A stretch of DNA of 64,000 nt from JBPBQZ01 sp050955105 (GTDB lineage Bacteria; Pseudomonadota; Gammaproteobacteria; Burkholderiales; Burkholderiaceae). Position 1 is the first letter of the stretch. The number at the start of each line of letters is the position of its first letter. Location of the stretch: the NCBI GenBank assembly GCA_050955105.1, contig JBPBQZ010000057.1, positions 12,729-76,728 of the forward strand, in the 5' to 3' direction. Shown here in pieces: positions 1 to 9,054 of the stretch. The translations under genes and the position numbers were made by a program. The notes beneath the pieces were generated by a model, which had not been told where the DNA came from, did not search any database, and worked only from the letters and a program-made list of their open reading frames with translations.

Positions 1-26
1 ACGCAGCGCTCGACTGGACAAACAAG

Positions 27-2342
27 ATGGAACAACAGGATATCGATTTCGTCGCCCCGCCCGAGGGCGAATTTCTGACGCTTGGCGAATACGCCGAGCG
101 CGCTTATCTCGACTACGCGATCAGCGTCGTCAAGGGCCGCGCGCTGCCCGAAGTGAGCGATGGGCAAAAGCCGGTGCAACGGCGACTTTTGTATTCGATG
201 GCCGAGATGGGCTTGTCCGCCGATGCCAAGCCGGTGAAATCGGCGCGCGTGGTCGGCGACGTGCTGGGCAAGTTTCACCCGCACGGCGACCGCTCGGCCT
301 ATGACGCGTTGGTGCGCCTGGCGCAAAGCTTTTCAATGCGCTATCCGCTGATCGATGGGCAGGGCAACTTCGGGTCGCGTGACGGCGACGGCGCCGCAGC
401 GATGCGTTACACCGAAGCGCGGCTAACGCCGATCGCACAGCTGCTGCTCGATGAAATCGACATGGGCACGGTCGACTTCATCCCCAACTACGACGGCTCC
501 ATGCAAGAGCCGAAGCTGTTGCCGGCGCGGTTGCCGTTCGTGTTGCTGAACGGTGCCTCCGGCATTGCCGTGGGCTTGGCGACGGAAGTGCCGTCGCACA
601 ACCTGAAAGAGGTGGCGGCCGCGGTGGTGGCATTGATCCGCAATCCGCGTCTCGAGCTGCCTGCCATTCTCGAGAAGCTGGCAGGGCCCGATTTTCCGGG
701 CGGTGGGCAGATCATCTCCAGCCCCGCCGAGATTGCAGCGTGCTATGCCACCGGGCGCGGCAGCCTGAAGGTGCGCTGCCGCTGGAATATCGAAGAGCTG
801 GCGCGCGGGCAGTGGCAACTGGTGATCACCGAGCTGCCGCCGAATACCTCCGGCCAAAAGGTCATGGAGGAAATCGAAGAGCTGACCAACCCGAAGATCA
901 GGCCGGGCAAGAAGTCATTGAATGCCGATCAGCTGCAGTCCAAGCAGGCCTTGCTGGCGATGCTCGACACGGTGCGCGACGAGTCGGGCAAGACCGCGCC
1001 GGTGCGCCTGGTGTTCGAGCCGAAATCGTCGCGTATCGACCAGGCGGAATTCATCAATACTTTGCTGGCGCAGACCAGCATGGAGTCGAGCGCCGCCGTC
1101 AATCTGGTGGTGATCGGCGCGGACGGCCGACCGCGCCAGAAGCCTTTGCTCGACATACTCAACGAGTGGATCGCCTTCCGGCGCGCGACCTTGACGCGAC
1201 GCACGCGTTTCAAGCTCGACAAGGTGCTCGACCGTATCCATATTCTCGAAGGCCGCTTGATCGTCTTCCTCAATCTGGACGAGGTGATTCGCATCATTCG
1301 CGAGGCCGATGAGCCGAAGCCGGCACTGATCGCCGCATTCGGCCTAAGCGAGCGGCAGGCTGACGATATCCTCGAGATTCGTTTGCGGCAATTGGCGCGG
1401 CTCGAACGCATCAGGCTGGAAAAAGAGCTGACCGCGCTGCACGAAGAGCGCGCAGCGCTCGAGAAACTGCTGAGCGACGAGGGCGAACTGAAGCGCCTGA
1501 TGATTCGCGAGGTGGAGGCCGATTCCAAGCGCCATGGCGATGCGCGTCGCACGCTGATTCAGCACGAAGCCCGCGCCAGCGCGGAAGCGCGCGTGATCGA
1601 CGAACCGGTAACGGTGGTGGTGTCCGGCCGGGGCTGGGTGCGCAGCCTGAGGGGCCATGCGCTCGACGCCGCCGGCTTCACGTTCAAGACCGGCGACGCG
1701 CTATACGGTGCGTTCGAATGTCGCACCCCCGACGTGCTGATCGCGTTCGGCAGCAACGGCCGTTGCTATTCGGTGCCGGTGTCGGCCTTGCCCGGTGGTC
1801 GCGGCGATGGCGTGCCATTGACGTCATTGGTCGACGTCGAGACGGGCACGCAGCTATTGCATTTCTATGCGGCCGGCGTCAGTCAGCCGCTGTTGCTGTC
1901 TGCCGACACGGGCACGGGCTTCATGGCGACAATTGGCGATATGGTCAGCCGCAACCGCGGCGGCAAGTCGTTCATGACGCTGGAAGGCGATGGCCGACCG
2001 CTGATGCCCGCGCCGGTGGTCGACGGCGCCACGCAGATCGCTTGCTTCAGCACGGGCGGACGCTTGATGGTGTTCGGCATCGGTGAGCTGAAGATACTGG
2101 CCAGCGGTGGGCGCGGCGTGTTGCTGAGCGCCTTGGCCGATGGCGAGAAGTTGTTCCAGGCGATTGCGATCGGACCGCGTGGGCTGGTACTCGCTGGTGT
2201 CGGTCGTGGCGGCAAGCCGCAGGAAACCAGCCTTTCGAAAGACGCGCTGTCGCCGCATGAGCGGCGCCGCGGCAGAGCCGGCCGAGCGCCGGATGTGCGT
2301 TTCAAGATCACCGCGCTGCGCCCGGTCCTGCCGGCGTCGTGA
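27..2342 (+). CDS. parC: DNA topoisomerase IV subunit A (ParC)
   Basis: ParC is the breakage-reunion subunit of topoisomerase IV. With ParE it decatenates daughter chromosomes. The 771-residue protein has the type IIA core. The active-site tyrosine is Y128 in AAMRYTEARL, and the DNA-gate helix carries GKFHPHGD (81-88). A beta-propeller C-terminal domain follows from about residue 520. Its length, and its GSRDGDGAAAMRYTE block rather than the longer GyrA form, favour ParC over GyrA. At the quinolone hot spot, the residue equivalent to E. coli Ser80 is Arg89 and the Glu84 equivalent is Asp93. The gene begins 26 bases into the window, so a parE partner upstream is likely but not visible. Confidence 0.95.
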   Translation: MEQQDIDFVAPPEGEFLTLGEYAERAYLDYAISVVKGRALPEVSDGQKPVQRRLLYSMAEMGLSADAKPVKSARVVGDVLGKFHPHGDRSAYDALVRLAQSFSMRYPLIDGQGNFGSRDGDGAAAMRYTEARLTPIAQLLLDEIDMGTVDFIPNYDGSMQEPKLLPARLPFVLLNGASGIAVGLATEVPSHNLKEVAAAVVALIRNPRLELPAILEKLAGPDFPGGGQIISSPAEIAACYATGRGSLKVRCRWNIEELARGQWQLVITELPPNTSGQKVMEEIEELTNPKIRPGKKSLNADQLQSKQALLAMLDTVRDESGKTAPVRLVFEPKSSRIDQAEFINTLLAQTSMESSAAVNLVVIGADGRPRQKPLLDILNEWIAFRRATLTRRTRFKLDKVLDRIHILEGRLIVFLNLDEVIRIIREADEPKPALIAAFGLSERQADDILEIRLRQLARLERIRLEKELTALHEERAALEKLLSDEGELKRLMIREVEADSKRHGDARRTLIQHEARASAEARVIDEPVTVVVSGRGWVRSLRGHALDAAGFTFKTGDALYGAFECRTPDVLIAFGSNGRCYSVPVSALPGGRGDGVPLTSLVDVETGTQLLHFYAAGVSQPLLLSADTGTGFMATIGDMVSRNRGGKSFMTLEGDGRPLMPAPVVDGATQIACFSTGGRLMVFGIGELKILASGGRGVLLSALADGEKLFQAIAIGPRGLVLAGVGRGGKPQETSLSKDALSPHERRRGRAGRAPDVRFKITALRPVLPAS

Positions 2343-2427
2343 TGTTTGTCGACGCAGGCGCCTATCCGCCCGCGTCGTCCGCCGCGTATAGTGGCGCGGC
2401 ACCTCGCTAATACAAAAAAGAGCTCAA

Positions 2428-2886
2428 ATGAACCGAATCCTTGAAGTCGCGCTGTTTCTCCATTTGCTGGGCGTAATCGTCTGGGTCGGCGGAATGTTTT
2501 TCGCGCATCTTTGCCTGCGACCAGCGATGGGCGATCTGTCGCCGCAGTTGCGGCTGCCATTGTGGGAAGCCGTGTTCGAGCGGTTCTTCGGCTGGGTCGG
2601 CGCGTCGGTCATCGTTATCTTGCTGACCGGCGGCTATATGATCATGAAGATGGGCGGCGGTCAGCCCTCGTGGCCGATGAACGCAATGGCTGGCACGGGC
2701 GTGTTGATGATGCTGATCTTCGGCCACATGCGCTTTGCCTTGTATCCGCGGCTCAGGCGTGCGGTGCAGGCGCAGAAGTGGCCGGATGGCGCGCGTACCC
2801 TGACGTCGATCCGCACCATGGTCACTATCAATCTGGTGCTGGGCTTCATTACCATCGCCTTCGCGACGCTGGGTATATTGGGCTAA
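2428..2886 (+). CDS. CopD-like four-helix inner-membrane protein
   Basis: This 152-residue protein has four predicted membrane segments, at about residues 5-25, 50-72, 85-105 and 130-150. An HLLGVIVWVGGMFFAH motif in helix 1 is typical of the CopD (copper resistance D) membrane superfamily. Histidines near the membrane face could bind metal or haem, but no function is proven for these short stand-alone forms. It follows parC by 85 bp. It converges on the GGDEF-EAL gene, and the two stop codons overlap by 4 bp. There is no copper operon nearby, so a copper role should not be assumed. Confidence 0.75.
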   Translation: MNRILEVALFLHLLGVIVWVGGMFFAHLCLRPAMGDLSPQLRLPLWEAVFERFFGWVGASVIVILLTGGYMIMKMGGGQPSWPMNAMAGTGVLMMLIFGHMRFALYPRLRRAVQAQKWPDGARTLTSIRTMVTINLVLGFITIAFATLGILG

Positions 2887-5207
2887 TCGCGGACGCCGAA
2901 CACGCCGAAGCGCTTGATCAGGTCGGCCACGGCGTGGGCCGGAATCGGGCGCGAAAACAGAAAGCCTTGCGCTTCGATGCCGCCGAAGCGTTGCAGCCAC
3001 GCGGATTGTTCTTCGGTCTCGATGCCTTCGACCACCACGGTCAGTTCGAGCGAGCGGGCCAATCCGATAATCGCCGAAATCATCGCGCATACGCCCGGGT
3101 CGTCGGGAATCGACTGCACGAAAGACCGGTCGACCTTCAAGGTGTCGACCGCGAAACGGTTCAGATACGACAGTGATGAATAGCCAGTGCCGAAGTCGTC
3201 GAGCGCGATGCGAACGCCCATGCGTTTGAGTGCGCCGATCTTCTCGGCCACCAATTCCGGATATTCCATCATCGCGGTCTCGGTAATTTCAAGTTCGAGC
3301 AGACCGCGCCCGATCAGATATTCGCGCTGACAGCGTTCCACCACCTCGAGCAGGTCGCCCCGCCAGAACTGCATCGATGAGATATTCACCGCCAGCGACA
3401 ACGGCCCCCAGCCCTCTGCTTGCCAGGCATTCAGTTGCCGGCAAGCCGTCTCGATGACGAATTCGCCGAGGCGCACGATCAAGCCGGTGCGCTCGGCGAT
3501 CGGAATGAATTCGCCAGCGAGGATCAGCCCGTGCTCGGGATGCTGCCAGCGCACCAGCGCTTCGAAGCCGGTGATGCGACGACTGTCGAGCGCAATCTTG
3601 GGTTGATATTCGAGGAACAACTGGCGCTCGTCCAAGGCCACGCGTAGCTGCTGCTCCCATTTCATCAGATGATCGGCGCGGTGCGACAGGTGCGGCGAGA
3701 AGAATTGATAGCATCCCTTGCCGGCTTCCTTCGCGCTATACATCGCCAGGTCGGCTTTTTTCAGCAGATCTATTTCGCTTTCGTGGCTGATCGAGTGCAG
3801 CGAGATGCCGATGCTGGCGCTCAGCACGAAGGGGCGGTCGCGCACGTCGAAAGGCTTGCGCAAGGCCTCGGCGATCGCTTCAGCCAAGTCGACAGCCTGC
3901 GCTTCGACAGTGGGGCCGCGCAGTCCCACCAGGAATTCGTCACCGCCGACGCGGCTTAGGAAGGAGTCTTCGGCGACGCTGGCGAACACCGTATCCGCCA
4001 GCCGCTGCGCACTCATCTGCAACACCGAATCGCCGGCGTTGTGGCCGAGCGTGTCGTTCACGGTCTTGAAGTTATCGATATCGATGAAAAGCAGCGCCAA
4101 GTGCCCGAGGCTGTCGGGCTCGGCGACCTGTTGCCGCAGCCACAGCAGTGTGCGATAGCGATTCGGCAGTCCGGTCAATGGATCGTTTTCGGCCAGCATG
4201 GTCATGTCGCGCTCGCGGCCGAGCAGCTTGGCGATCAGTCCGGTCGCCACGCCGAAGAAGCCTGCCATGGCCAGTGAGATAAAGCCGGCCATCAGCACAT
4301 AGACATTGCGCGTGTGTCGGTATTGCGCCAGTTCTTCGGCCACCGACAGGCCCACCAGCACGCCCATTGGATAGCCGTCGAGGTGCCTGAACGAAACGAT
4401 GCGCTCGATGCCGTCGATCGGATCCCGATAGGTCCCCGACATATGGCGCGCGATCGGATAGCTGCCGGATGCCGAGAAAGTGCTGCTGGCGTTCTTCTCG
4501 GCGTCGGTGCTGCGTGCCAGCACCGCGCCGTTGTCGGCTATGACGGCAATCATGCCGTTGTGGCCCAGTGCGGCTTTGTTGTAGAAGTCGTTAGTAAAAT
4601 AAGTGGGGTCTTCCGACACCACGACTACGCCCGCGAAGCTGCCGTCGGGGTGATTCAGGCGTCGCGTCATCTGCAGCGACCATTGCCCGGAGACGCGGCC
4701 CAGCACCGGTTTGCTGATGAACAGTTGGTCGGTATCGCGATCGCGGTGCACGCGAAAGTGCTCGCGGTCGGCCAGGCTGACAGGTGGCCCGGCGGGCGCA
4801 TTGGCCTGCACGGTCGAGGCCCGCAGCAGTCCCTGTTCGTCAATGATCGAGATCTGCAACAGCGTGTCGTTTTGCACCACGCCTTTGTTCACCGTGCTGA
4901 TCAGGTCGAAATGGCTAGGTGACTTTTCGTATTCGAATTTGACGAAGCGAGTGACCTGGTCGACCTGGTGTATAGCCTTGACCGTGTGCTGTTCAAGTGC
5001 CGACGAAAGGATTGCCGCCGACGACGCCGAATCGTGATAGACATTTTCTTTTTCGAAAGACAGGCGCGCGAAGATGACCGTCCAGAGCAAGGCGATGATG
5101 ATGGCGCCGAGCGCGGGAATTGCATAGAGCATGCGTTTGCGGCCACGCCGTGAAAGCGTGGTCAGCATCGCTGGCTGCGGCTGGCGCCGCTCGACCTGCG
5201 CGGTCAT
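2883..5207 (-). CDS. PDC-sensor GGDEF-EAL cyclic-di-GMP turnover protein
   Basis: This is a membrane-anchored protein that makes and/or degrades cyclic di-GMP. An N-terminal helix (27-47) and a second helix (302-325) flank a periplasmic PDC/Cache-like sensor (50-300). A GGDEF domain follows with intact GGDEF at 421-425, then an EAL domain with EALVRW at 549-554. The EAL active-site set looks complete: VNIS, LEITE, DDFGTGYSS, KVDRSF and VVEGIE are all present. The residues preceding GGDEF are AEDSFLSRV, so the RxxD product-inhibition site is missing. Both domains may be active, or GGDEF may only bind GTP to tune the EAL. The ligand is unknown. The start is the first ATG; it lacks a clear ribosome site, and Met14 is an alternative. 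Confidence 0.93.
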   Translation of the reverse strand: MTAQVERRQPQPAMLTTLSRRGRKRMLYAIPALGAIIIALLWTVIFARLSFEKENVYHDSASSAAILSSALEQHTVKAIHQVDQVTRFVKFEYEKSPSHFDLISTVNKGVVQNDTLLQISIIDEQGLLRASTVQANAPAGPPVSLADREHFRVHRDRDTDQLFISKPVLGRVSGQWSLQMTRRLNHPDGSFAGVVVVSEDPTYFTNDFYNKAALGHNGMIAVIADNGAVLARSTDAEKNASSTFSASGSYPIARHMSGTYRDPIDGIERIVSFRHLDGYPMGVLVGLSVAEELAQYRHTRNVYVLMAGFISLAMAGFFGVATGLIAKLLGRERDMTMLAENDPLTGLPNRYRTLLWLRQQVAEPDSLGHLALLFIDIDNFKTVNDTLGHNAGDSVLQMSAQRLADTVFASVAEDSFLSRVGGDEFLVGLRGPTVEAQAVDLAEAIAEALRKPFDVRDRPFVLSASIGISLHSISHESEIDLLKKADLAMYSAKEAGKGCYQFFSPHLSHRADHLMKWEQQLRVALDERQLFLEYQPKIALDSRRITGFEALVRWQHPEHGLILAGEFIPIAERTGLIVRLGEFVIETACRQLNAWQAEGWGPLSLAVNISSMQFWRGDLLEVVERCQREYLIGRGLLELEITETAMMEYPELVAEKIGALKRMGVRIALDDFGTGYSSLSYLNRFAVDTLKVDRSFVQSIPDDPGVCAMISAIIGLARSLELTVVVEGIETEEQSAWLQRFGGIEAQGFLFSRPIPAHAVADLIKRFGVFGVRD

Positions 5208-5482
5208 CGGCGCGCGCTACGGCGGTGGTCCATTGACGATCGCGCGGCGGCGGGCTGCCGTGCGTCGGTACCGCAACATAAACCAGTAACGGCATGCGGC
5301 ATGGCGTTCAGTTTGACTGATATAAGTGTTTTAATCGCCGCCCGAACAGACGGCGTCCGCCGGCTGCGTGCTGCGTTCCCCGCGCCGCCGTTCAGAGGTC
5401 GATAGTAACCAAAGGGCGGCGGTTTAGGAAGCCGAGATGTTCCCGGCAGCGCATCGCACTGCCCCCGCCTCTGGCTATCTCA

Positions 5483-5513
5483 GGCTGTCTCCGAGCCTGC
5501 CTCGGAGACAGCC
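5483..5513 (-). terminator. Perfect 13-bp hairpin downstream of ridA
   Basis: The arms GGCTGTCTCCGAG (5483-5495) and CTCGGAGACAGCC (5501-5513) are perfectly complementary around a 5-nt loop. They lie about 25 bp past the ridA stop codon. No T-run follows on either strand, so it is not a classical intrinsic terminator. It could protect the 3' end of the mRNA or pause polymerase. Confidence 0.45.
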
Positions 5514-5534
5514 TCGGAGACAGCCTCGGAGTCG
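5499..5534. repeat. Three tandem 12-bp units
   Basis: GCCTCGGAGACA occurs at 5499-5510 and 5511-5522. A third copy diverged at its end (GCCTCGGAGTCG) lies at 5523-5534, four bases from the ridA stop codon. The unit contains the right arm of the adjacent hairpin, so the left arm can pair with either of two copies. Confidence 0.85.
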
Positions 5535-5538
5535 GCCG

Positions 5539-6000
5539 CTAGGCGACTTCCGCGATCAATTCGATTTCAACGCACGCGCCCATGGGAATCTGCGGCACGC
5601 CGAACGCCGAGCGGGCATGTTGGCCGGCGCTGCCGAACGCCTTGCTGATCAGCTCTGATGCGCCGTTCGCCACCAAATGCTGCTCGGTGTAAGCGGGCGT
5701 CGAATTCACCAGCACCATCAGTTTGACGATGCGTTTGACGCGATTCAGGTCGCCGACGTGGGCATGCAGCGTCGCCATCAAGTCGATGGCCACTGCGCGC
5801 GCGGCTTGCTTTCCTTCATCGGTGCTTAAGCTCTCACCTAGCTTGCCTGCCCAGACCTTGCCATCCTGCTTGGCGATATGACCCGACAGGAACACCTGGG
5901 CACCGCTTTGCACAGCCATGACATAGGCCGCCGCGGGCGCTCCTGCGTTCGGCAGTTCGATGCCGAGTTCCTTCAGCGTGTCGTAAACGTTCTGGGTCAT
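5539..6000 (-). CDS. RidA-family (YjgF/YER057c/UK114) protein
   Basis: This is a 153-residue protein of the Rid family. Members that keep the key arginine hydrolyse reactive enamine/imine intermediates released by PLP enzymes. The sequence is the longer YjgF-like subgroup typical of proteobacterial RidA paralogues (VFLSGHIAKQDGKVWAGKLG, with the end region QIPMGACVEIELIA). The conserved RidA Arg105 context is replaced here by IPMGACVE, so canonical deaminase activity is uncertain. The start is ATG at 6000, preceded by GGGAGAAG at good spacing; the same frame stays open far upstream but does not resemble protein. Its neighbour is a PLP aminotransferase on the same strand, 134 bp upstream, which fits a role in clearing PLP-derived intermediates. 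Confidence 0.85.
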   Translation of the reverse strand: MTQNVYDTLKELGIELPNAGAPAAAYVMAVQSGAQVFLSGHIAKQDGKVWAGKLGESLSTDEGKQAARAVAIDLMATLHAHVGDLNRVKRIVKLMVLVNSTPAYTEQHLVANGASELISKAFGSAGQHARSAFGVPQIPMGACVEIELIAEVA

Positions 6001-6134
6001 GCGTACTTCTCCCTCAATAAGACGTGGACTATGACTAGCGTTGGCGGCAATGCCGCCGGGCCACAAGCATAGCGCGCAGCGCGCCGGCTTTACAGGGCGC
6101 GACGCCCGGAACGACATGGCGGGAAGCAAGCCCC

Positions 6135-7349
6135 TCAGCCGTTGCCGAGCGACATGACGAGGGCGGCCAGGCGCGCGATGCCATCGTCGATTTGCGCCGG
6201 TGGCACGGTAACGAAAGACAAACGCAAGGTGTTGTGTTCGGCCTGGCCGGCAAAGAACGGTGCGCCCGGCACGAAGGCCACGCCGGCTTGTTCGACCGCC
6301 GTATCCAGCAGCTTCAGGGTATCGATATGCGCGGGCAGTCGCGCCCAGATGAACATGCCACCCTCGGGGCGGTTCCATTGCACACCCGCTGGCATGTGTT
6401 TCTCGAGTGCGGCCAGCATGGCATCGCAATGTTCGCGATAACGGGTTACCACACCCGGAATATGCTGCGCCAGGAAATCATCCTGCACGGTCTCATAGAC
6501 GATGCGCTGCGTCAGGCTCGGCGTATGCAGATCGCTGGCCTGCTTGGCTTGCACCAGCTTGAAGAGAATCGGCTCCGGCGCTACGACGTAGCCCACGCGC
6601 AGCCCGGGCGCCAGCACCTTTGAAAACGAGCCGAGATGGATGACCTGCGCGGGGGCCATCGACAGCAGCGACGGCAGTGGGCTGCCGCGATAGATCAGCG
6701 CGCCGTAAGGGTCGTCTTCGATGATCGGCAGTCCGGTGCGTTCGGCGAACGCGGTAAGCGCGATGCGCCGCGCCAGAGACAGCCGTCGCCCAGTCGGATT
6801 CTGGAAATTGGGTTGTGCATAGAGCAGGCGTGGCTGTTGATCCATCACGCTGTCGAGCGCCTCGGGAATCAGGCCGCCGTCGTCCGAGGGCACGGGCACG
6901 CAAATCGGTTCGAACAGCGAGAACGCCTGCAGCGCGCCCAGGTAGGTCGGTGTTTCGACCAGCAGCCGGCTGCCCGGATCGATAAAGACCTTGCCCAGCA
7001 GATCGAGGGCTTGCTGCGAGCCGGTAGTAATCAATACCTGCGAGGCGCGGATGCGCACGTCGGAGGTCGAGACGCGTGCCGCGACCCACTCGCGCAGCGG
7101 TGCATAGCCCTCGGTGGGACCATATTGCAGCGCCGCCGCCGGATCGTCGGTGAGCACCCGCTGGCTGGCTTCGCGGATGCGCGCTACTGGAAATGCCGCC
7201 GGCGAGGGCAGGCCGCCGGCAAACGAAATAATATCGGGCCGCTCGGTGATTTTAAGAATTTCGCGGATCGCCGAACTGGTGAGCTTGCGCGCCCGTTCGG
7301 ACAGTTGCCACGCACCGGCGTGCGTGGCCGGCTGAATTGAAGCGTTCAT
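6135..7349 (-). CDS. PLP-dependent aminotransferase, fold type I (LysN / 2-aminoadipate type)
   Basis: This 404-residue class I/II aminotransferase is of the 2-aminoadipate/multi-substrate type. Visible landmarks are FAGGLPSP near the N-terminus, YGPTEGYAPLRE (76-87), QPNFQNPTGRR, EDDPYG (211-216) and the PLP lysine K244 in GSFSKVLAPG. A substrate cannot be assigned. Relatives act on 2-aminoadipate, aromatic or branched-chain amino acids. I place the start at ATG 7349 (MNASIQPATH). A TTG 12 bases upstream would only add four residues. It is divergent from a MocR-type regulator and followed by a RidA-family gene, suggesting a small regulated amine-metabolism unit. Confidence 0.9.
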   Translation of the reverse strand: MNASIQPATHAGAWQLSERARKLTSSAIREILKITERPDIISFAGGLPSPAAFPVARIREASQRVLTDDPAAALQYGPTEGYAPLREWVAARVSTSDVRIRASQVLITTGSQQALDLLGKVFIDPGSRLLVETPTYLGALQAFSLFEPICVPVPSDDGGLIPEALDSVMDQQPRLLYAQPNFQNPTGRRLSLARRIALTAFAERTGLPIIEDDPYGALIYRGSPLPSLLSMAPAQVIHLGSFSKVLAPGLRVGYVVAPEPILFKLVQAKQASDLHTPSLTQRIVYETVQDDFLAQHIPGVVTRYREHCDAMLAALEKHMPAGVQWNRPEGGMFIWARLPAHIDTLKLLDTAVEQAGVAFVPGAPFFAGQAEHNTLRLSFVTVPPAQIDDGIARLAALVMSLGNG

Positions 7350-7459
7350 GATTCTCTGCAAAGTTCGGTGACGGCCTGCATGTAAAACCGGCGCCTTGGT
7401 CGCGGGCTCAGCCTGCGCGGTGTCGCGAAACGGGCTGCGGCGTGGCGTGTATGGGTCCG

Positions 7460-7488
7460 AATATAGGGCGCCGCGCCGGGGAAGGCAA
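7460..7488 (-). promoter_or_regulatory. Predicted sigma-70 promoter of the aminotransferase gene
   Basis: On the minus strand, TTGCCT (7483-7488) and TATATT (7460-7465) are separated by exactly 17 bp. This leaves a leader of roughly 105 nt before the aminotransferase ATG. A TACAAT on the plus strand (7492-7497) could be the -10 of the divergent MocR-type gene, so the two promoters would be adjacent and one bound regulator could affect both. Confidence 0.5.
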
Positions 7489-7593
7489 CGCTACAATCGT
7501 CCGATTCCTTCCGGTTCGGAAAGCGCCGGACGGCCCCGGATTGTCGCCCGGGGTCGCCTGCCGAGCCGTTTTTTCGGTATTTTCCATTCGGCC

Positions 7594-9054
7594 ATGTCCC
7601 GACTGCCTGCTTCTAAACAGATCCCGCGTCCGCTCGAATCGCCGCAACTGACGCTGGTCGAGCAGCTCTTTCAATGGGGCCAGCGCCGCATTCAGGAGCG
7701 CGTGTTCCGACCGGGCATGCGCATGCCGTCGATTCGCCAGATGGCGGTCGAGCAAGGGGTGTCGCGCTTCACGGTAGTCGAGGCCTACGAAAGGCTGGTG
7801 GCGCACGGTTATCTGGAATCGCGGCGCGGCGCGGGTTTTTTTGTGCGCGAGCAGCAAAACGCCCCGCAGCCGCAGCCAGCGCGTACGACCGTGCCGACCA
7901 CCATCGACGTCGCCTGGCTGATGCGCAATATCCTTCAGACCACGGAACCGGAACGCGGGCCGGGTCTCGGTTATCTGCCCAATCGCTGGCTCGATGGCGA
8001 CATGCTGTCGTTGGGCCTGCGCGCGATCGCCCGGCAAAGCGGTGCGCAACTACTCAGTTATGCGCATCCGCAGGGCTTTCTGCCATTGCGGCAGCAATTG
8101 CAGACACGCCTGGCCGAAATCGAGATCGGCGCTCCGCCCGAACAGATCGTGCTGCTGTCCGGTATCACCCAGGCGGTCGATCTGATCGCGCGCTGTTATC
8201 TGCAATCGGGCGACGCGGTGATCGTCGGCGATCCGGCCTGGTTCCAGATGTTCGGCACGCTCACGCGTCACGACGTGAATCTGCTGGGCATGCCCTACAC
8301 ACCCGCGGGCCCGGACCTGGACGCGCTCGAAGTGCTGGTGGAAACCTGGCGGCCGCGGCTGATGATCATCAACTCGGTTTTGCACAACCCCACTGGCACG
8401 TCGCTCAGTGCCGCGCAGGCCTTCCGTATTCTGCAACTCGCCGAGCGCTACGATTTTCTGGTGGTGGAAGACGATATCTACGGCGATCTTTGCCCAGCTT
8501 CCCAAGCATTCACGCGCATCGCCAGCCTCGATCAATTGCGGCGCGTGATCTACCTGGGCAGTTTCTCGAAGACCCTCGCCGCGAATCTGCGCGTCGCCTA
8601 TGCGGCCTGCGCGCCGGGCATTGCTAAAATGCTCGCCGACCAGAAGATTTTATTGACGTTGACGACGCCGGAAACCAATGAGCGGCTGGTCTACAAGGTA
8701 CTGACGGAAGGACATTATCGGCGCCACGTGGAACGGCTGCGGCAGCGGCTCGACACGGTGCGCGAGCCCACCGCGCGGCTGCTGCAGCGGCTGGGGCTGA
8801 AACTGTTCTGCGAGCCGCCCGCGGGCATGTTCCTCTGGGCCGACGCGGGTGTCGATACGGCGGCGCTGACGGTGCGCGCACATGAGGAAAACTTCCTGCT
8901 GGCGCCGGGCAGCTTATTTTCTCCGCACCAAAGTCCGTCGACCTGGATGCGGTTCAACATCGCGAATTGCGGCGACCCGGCGCTCGAAGCTTTTCTGGCG
9001 AAAAATCTGGGTAAAAACCCGGATAACGCTGGCGCGCGGCGCGCGGGGCCTTGA
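7594..9054 (+). CDS. MocR-type transcriptional regulator (GntR winged helix + aminotransferase domain)
   Basis: This 486-residue regulator fuses a GntR winged helix-turn-helix (about 20-85, with PSIRQMAVEQGVSRFTVVEAY) to a fold-type-I aminotransferase-like effector domain. The PLP lysine is K326 in LGSFSKTLAANLR, and NPTGTS and EDDIYGD are also present. MocR proteins usually bind PLP as an aldimine and regulate a neighbouring, often divergent, PLP-related gene. Here that is the aminotransferase on the other strand, 244 bp away. The start is ATG 7594 (MSRLPASKQI), where the winged helix begins. The open frame extends 198 bp upstream through the promoter region and looks non-coding. The last bases carry the -35 element of the htpG promoter. 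Confidence 0.9.
   Translation: MSRLPASKQIPRPLESPQLTLVEQLFQWGQRRIQERVFRPGMRMPSIRQMAVEQGVSRFTVVEAYERLVAHGYLESRRGAGFFVREQQNAPQPQPARTTVPTTIDVAWLMRNILQTTEPERGPGLGYLPNRWLDGDMLSLGLRAIARQSGAQLLSYAHPQGFLPLRQQLQTRLAEIEIGAPPEQIVLLSGITQAVDLIARCYLQSGDAVIVGDPAWFQMFGTLTRHDVNLLGMPYTPAGPDLDALEVLVETWRPRLMIINSVLHNPTGTSLSAAQAFRILQLAERYDFLVVEDDIYGDLCPASQAFTRIASLDQLRRVIYLGSFSKTLAANLRVAYAACAPGIAKMLADQKILLTLTTPETNERLVYKVLTEGHYRRHVERLRQRLDTVREPTARLLQRLGLKLFCEPPAGMFLWADAGVDTAALTVRAHEENFLLAPGSLFSPHQSPSTWMRFNIANCGDPALEAFLAKNLGKNPDNAGARRAGP

Larger units (their letters stand above)
5208..5538. other. Intergenic region between the GGDEF-EAL gene and ridA
   Basis: This 331-bp stretch has no credible gene. It lies upstream of the minus-strand GGDEF-EAL gene, whose promoter must be in the right-hand half, but I could not identify a convincing -35/-10 pair. 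The end nearest ridA carries a perfect inverted repeat and a three-copy 12-bp tandem repeat, listed separately. Confidence 0.6.
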
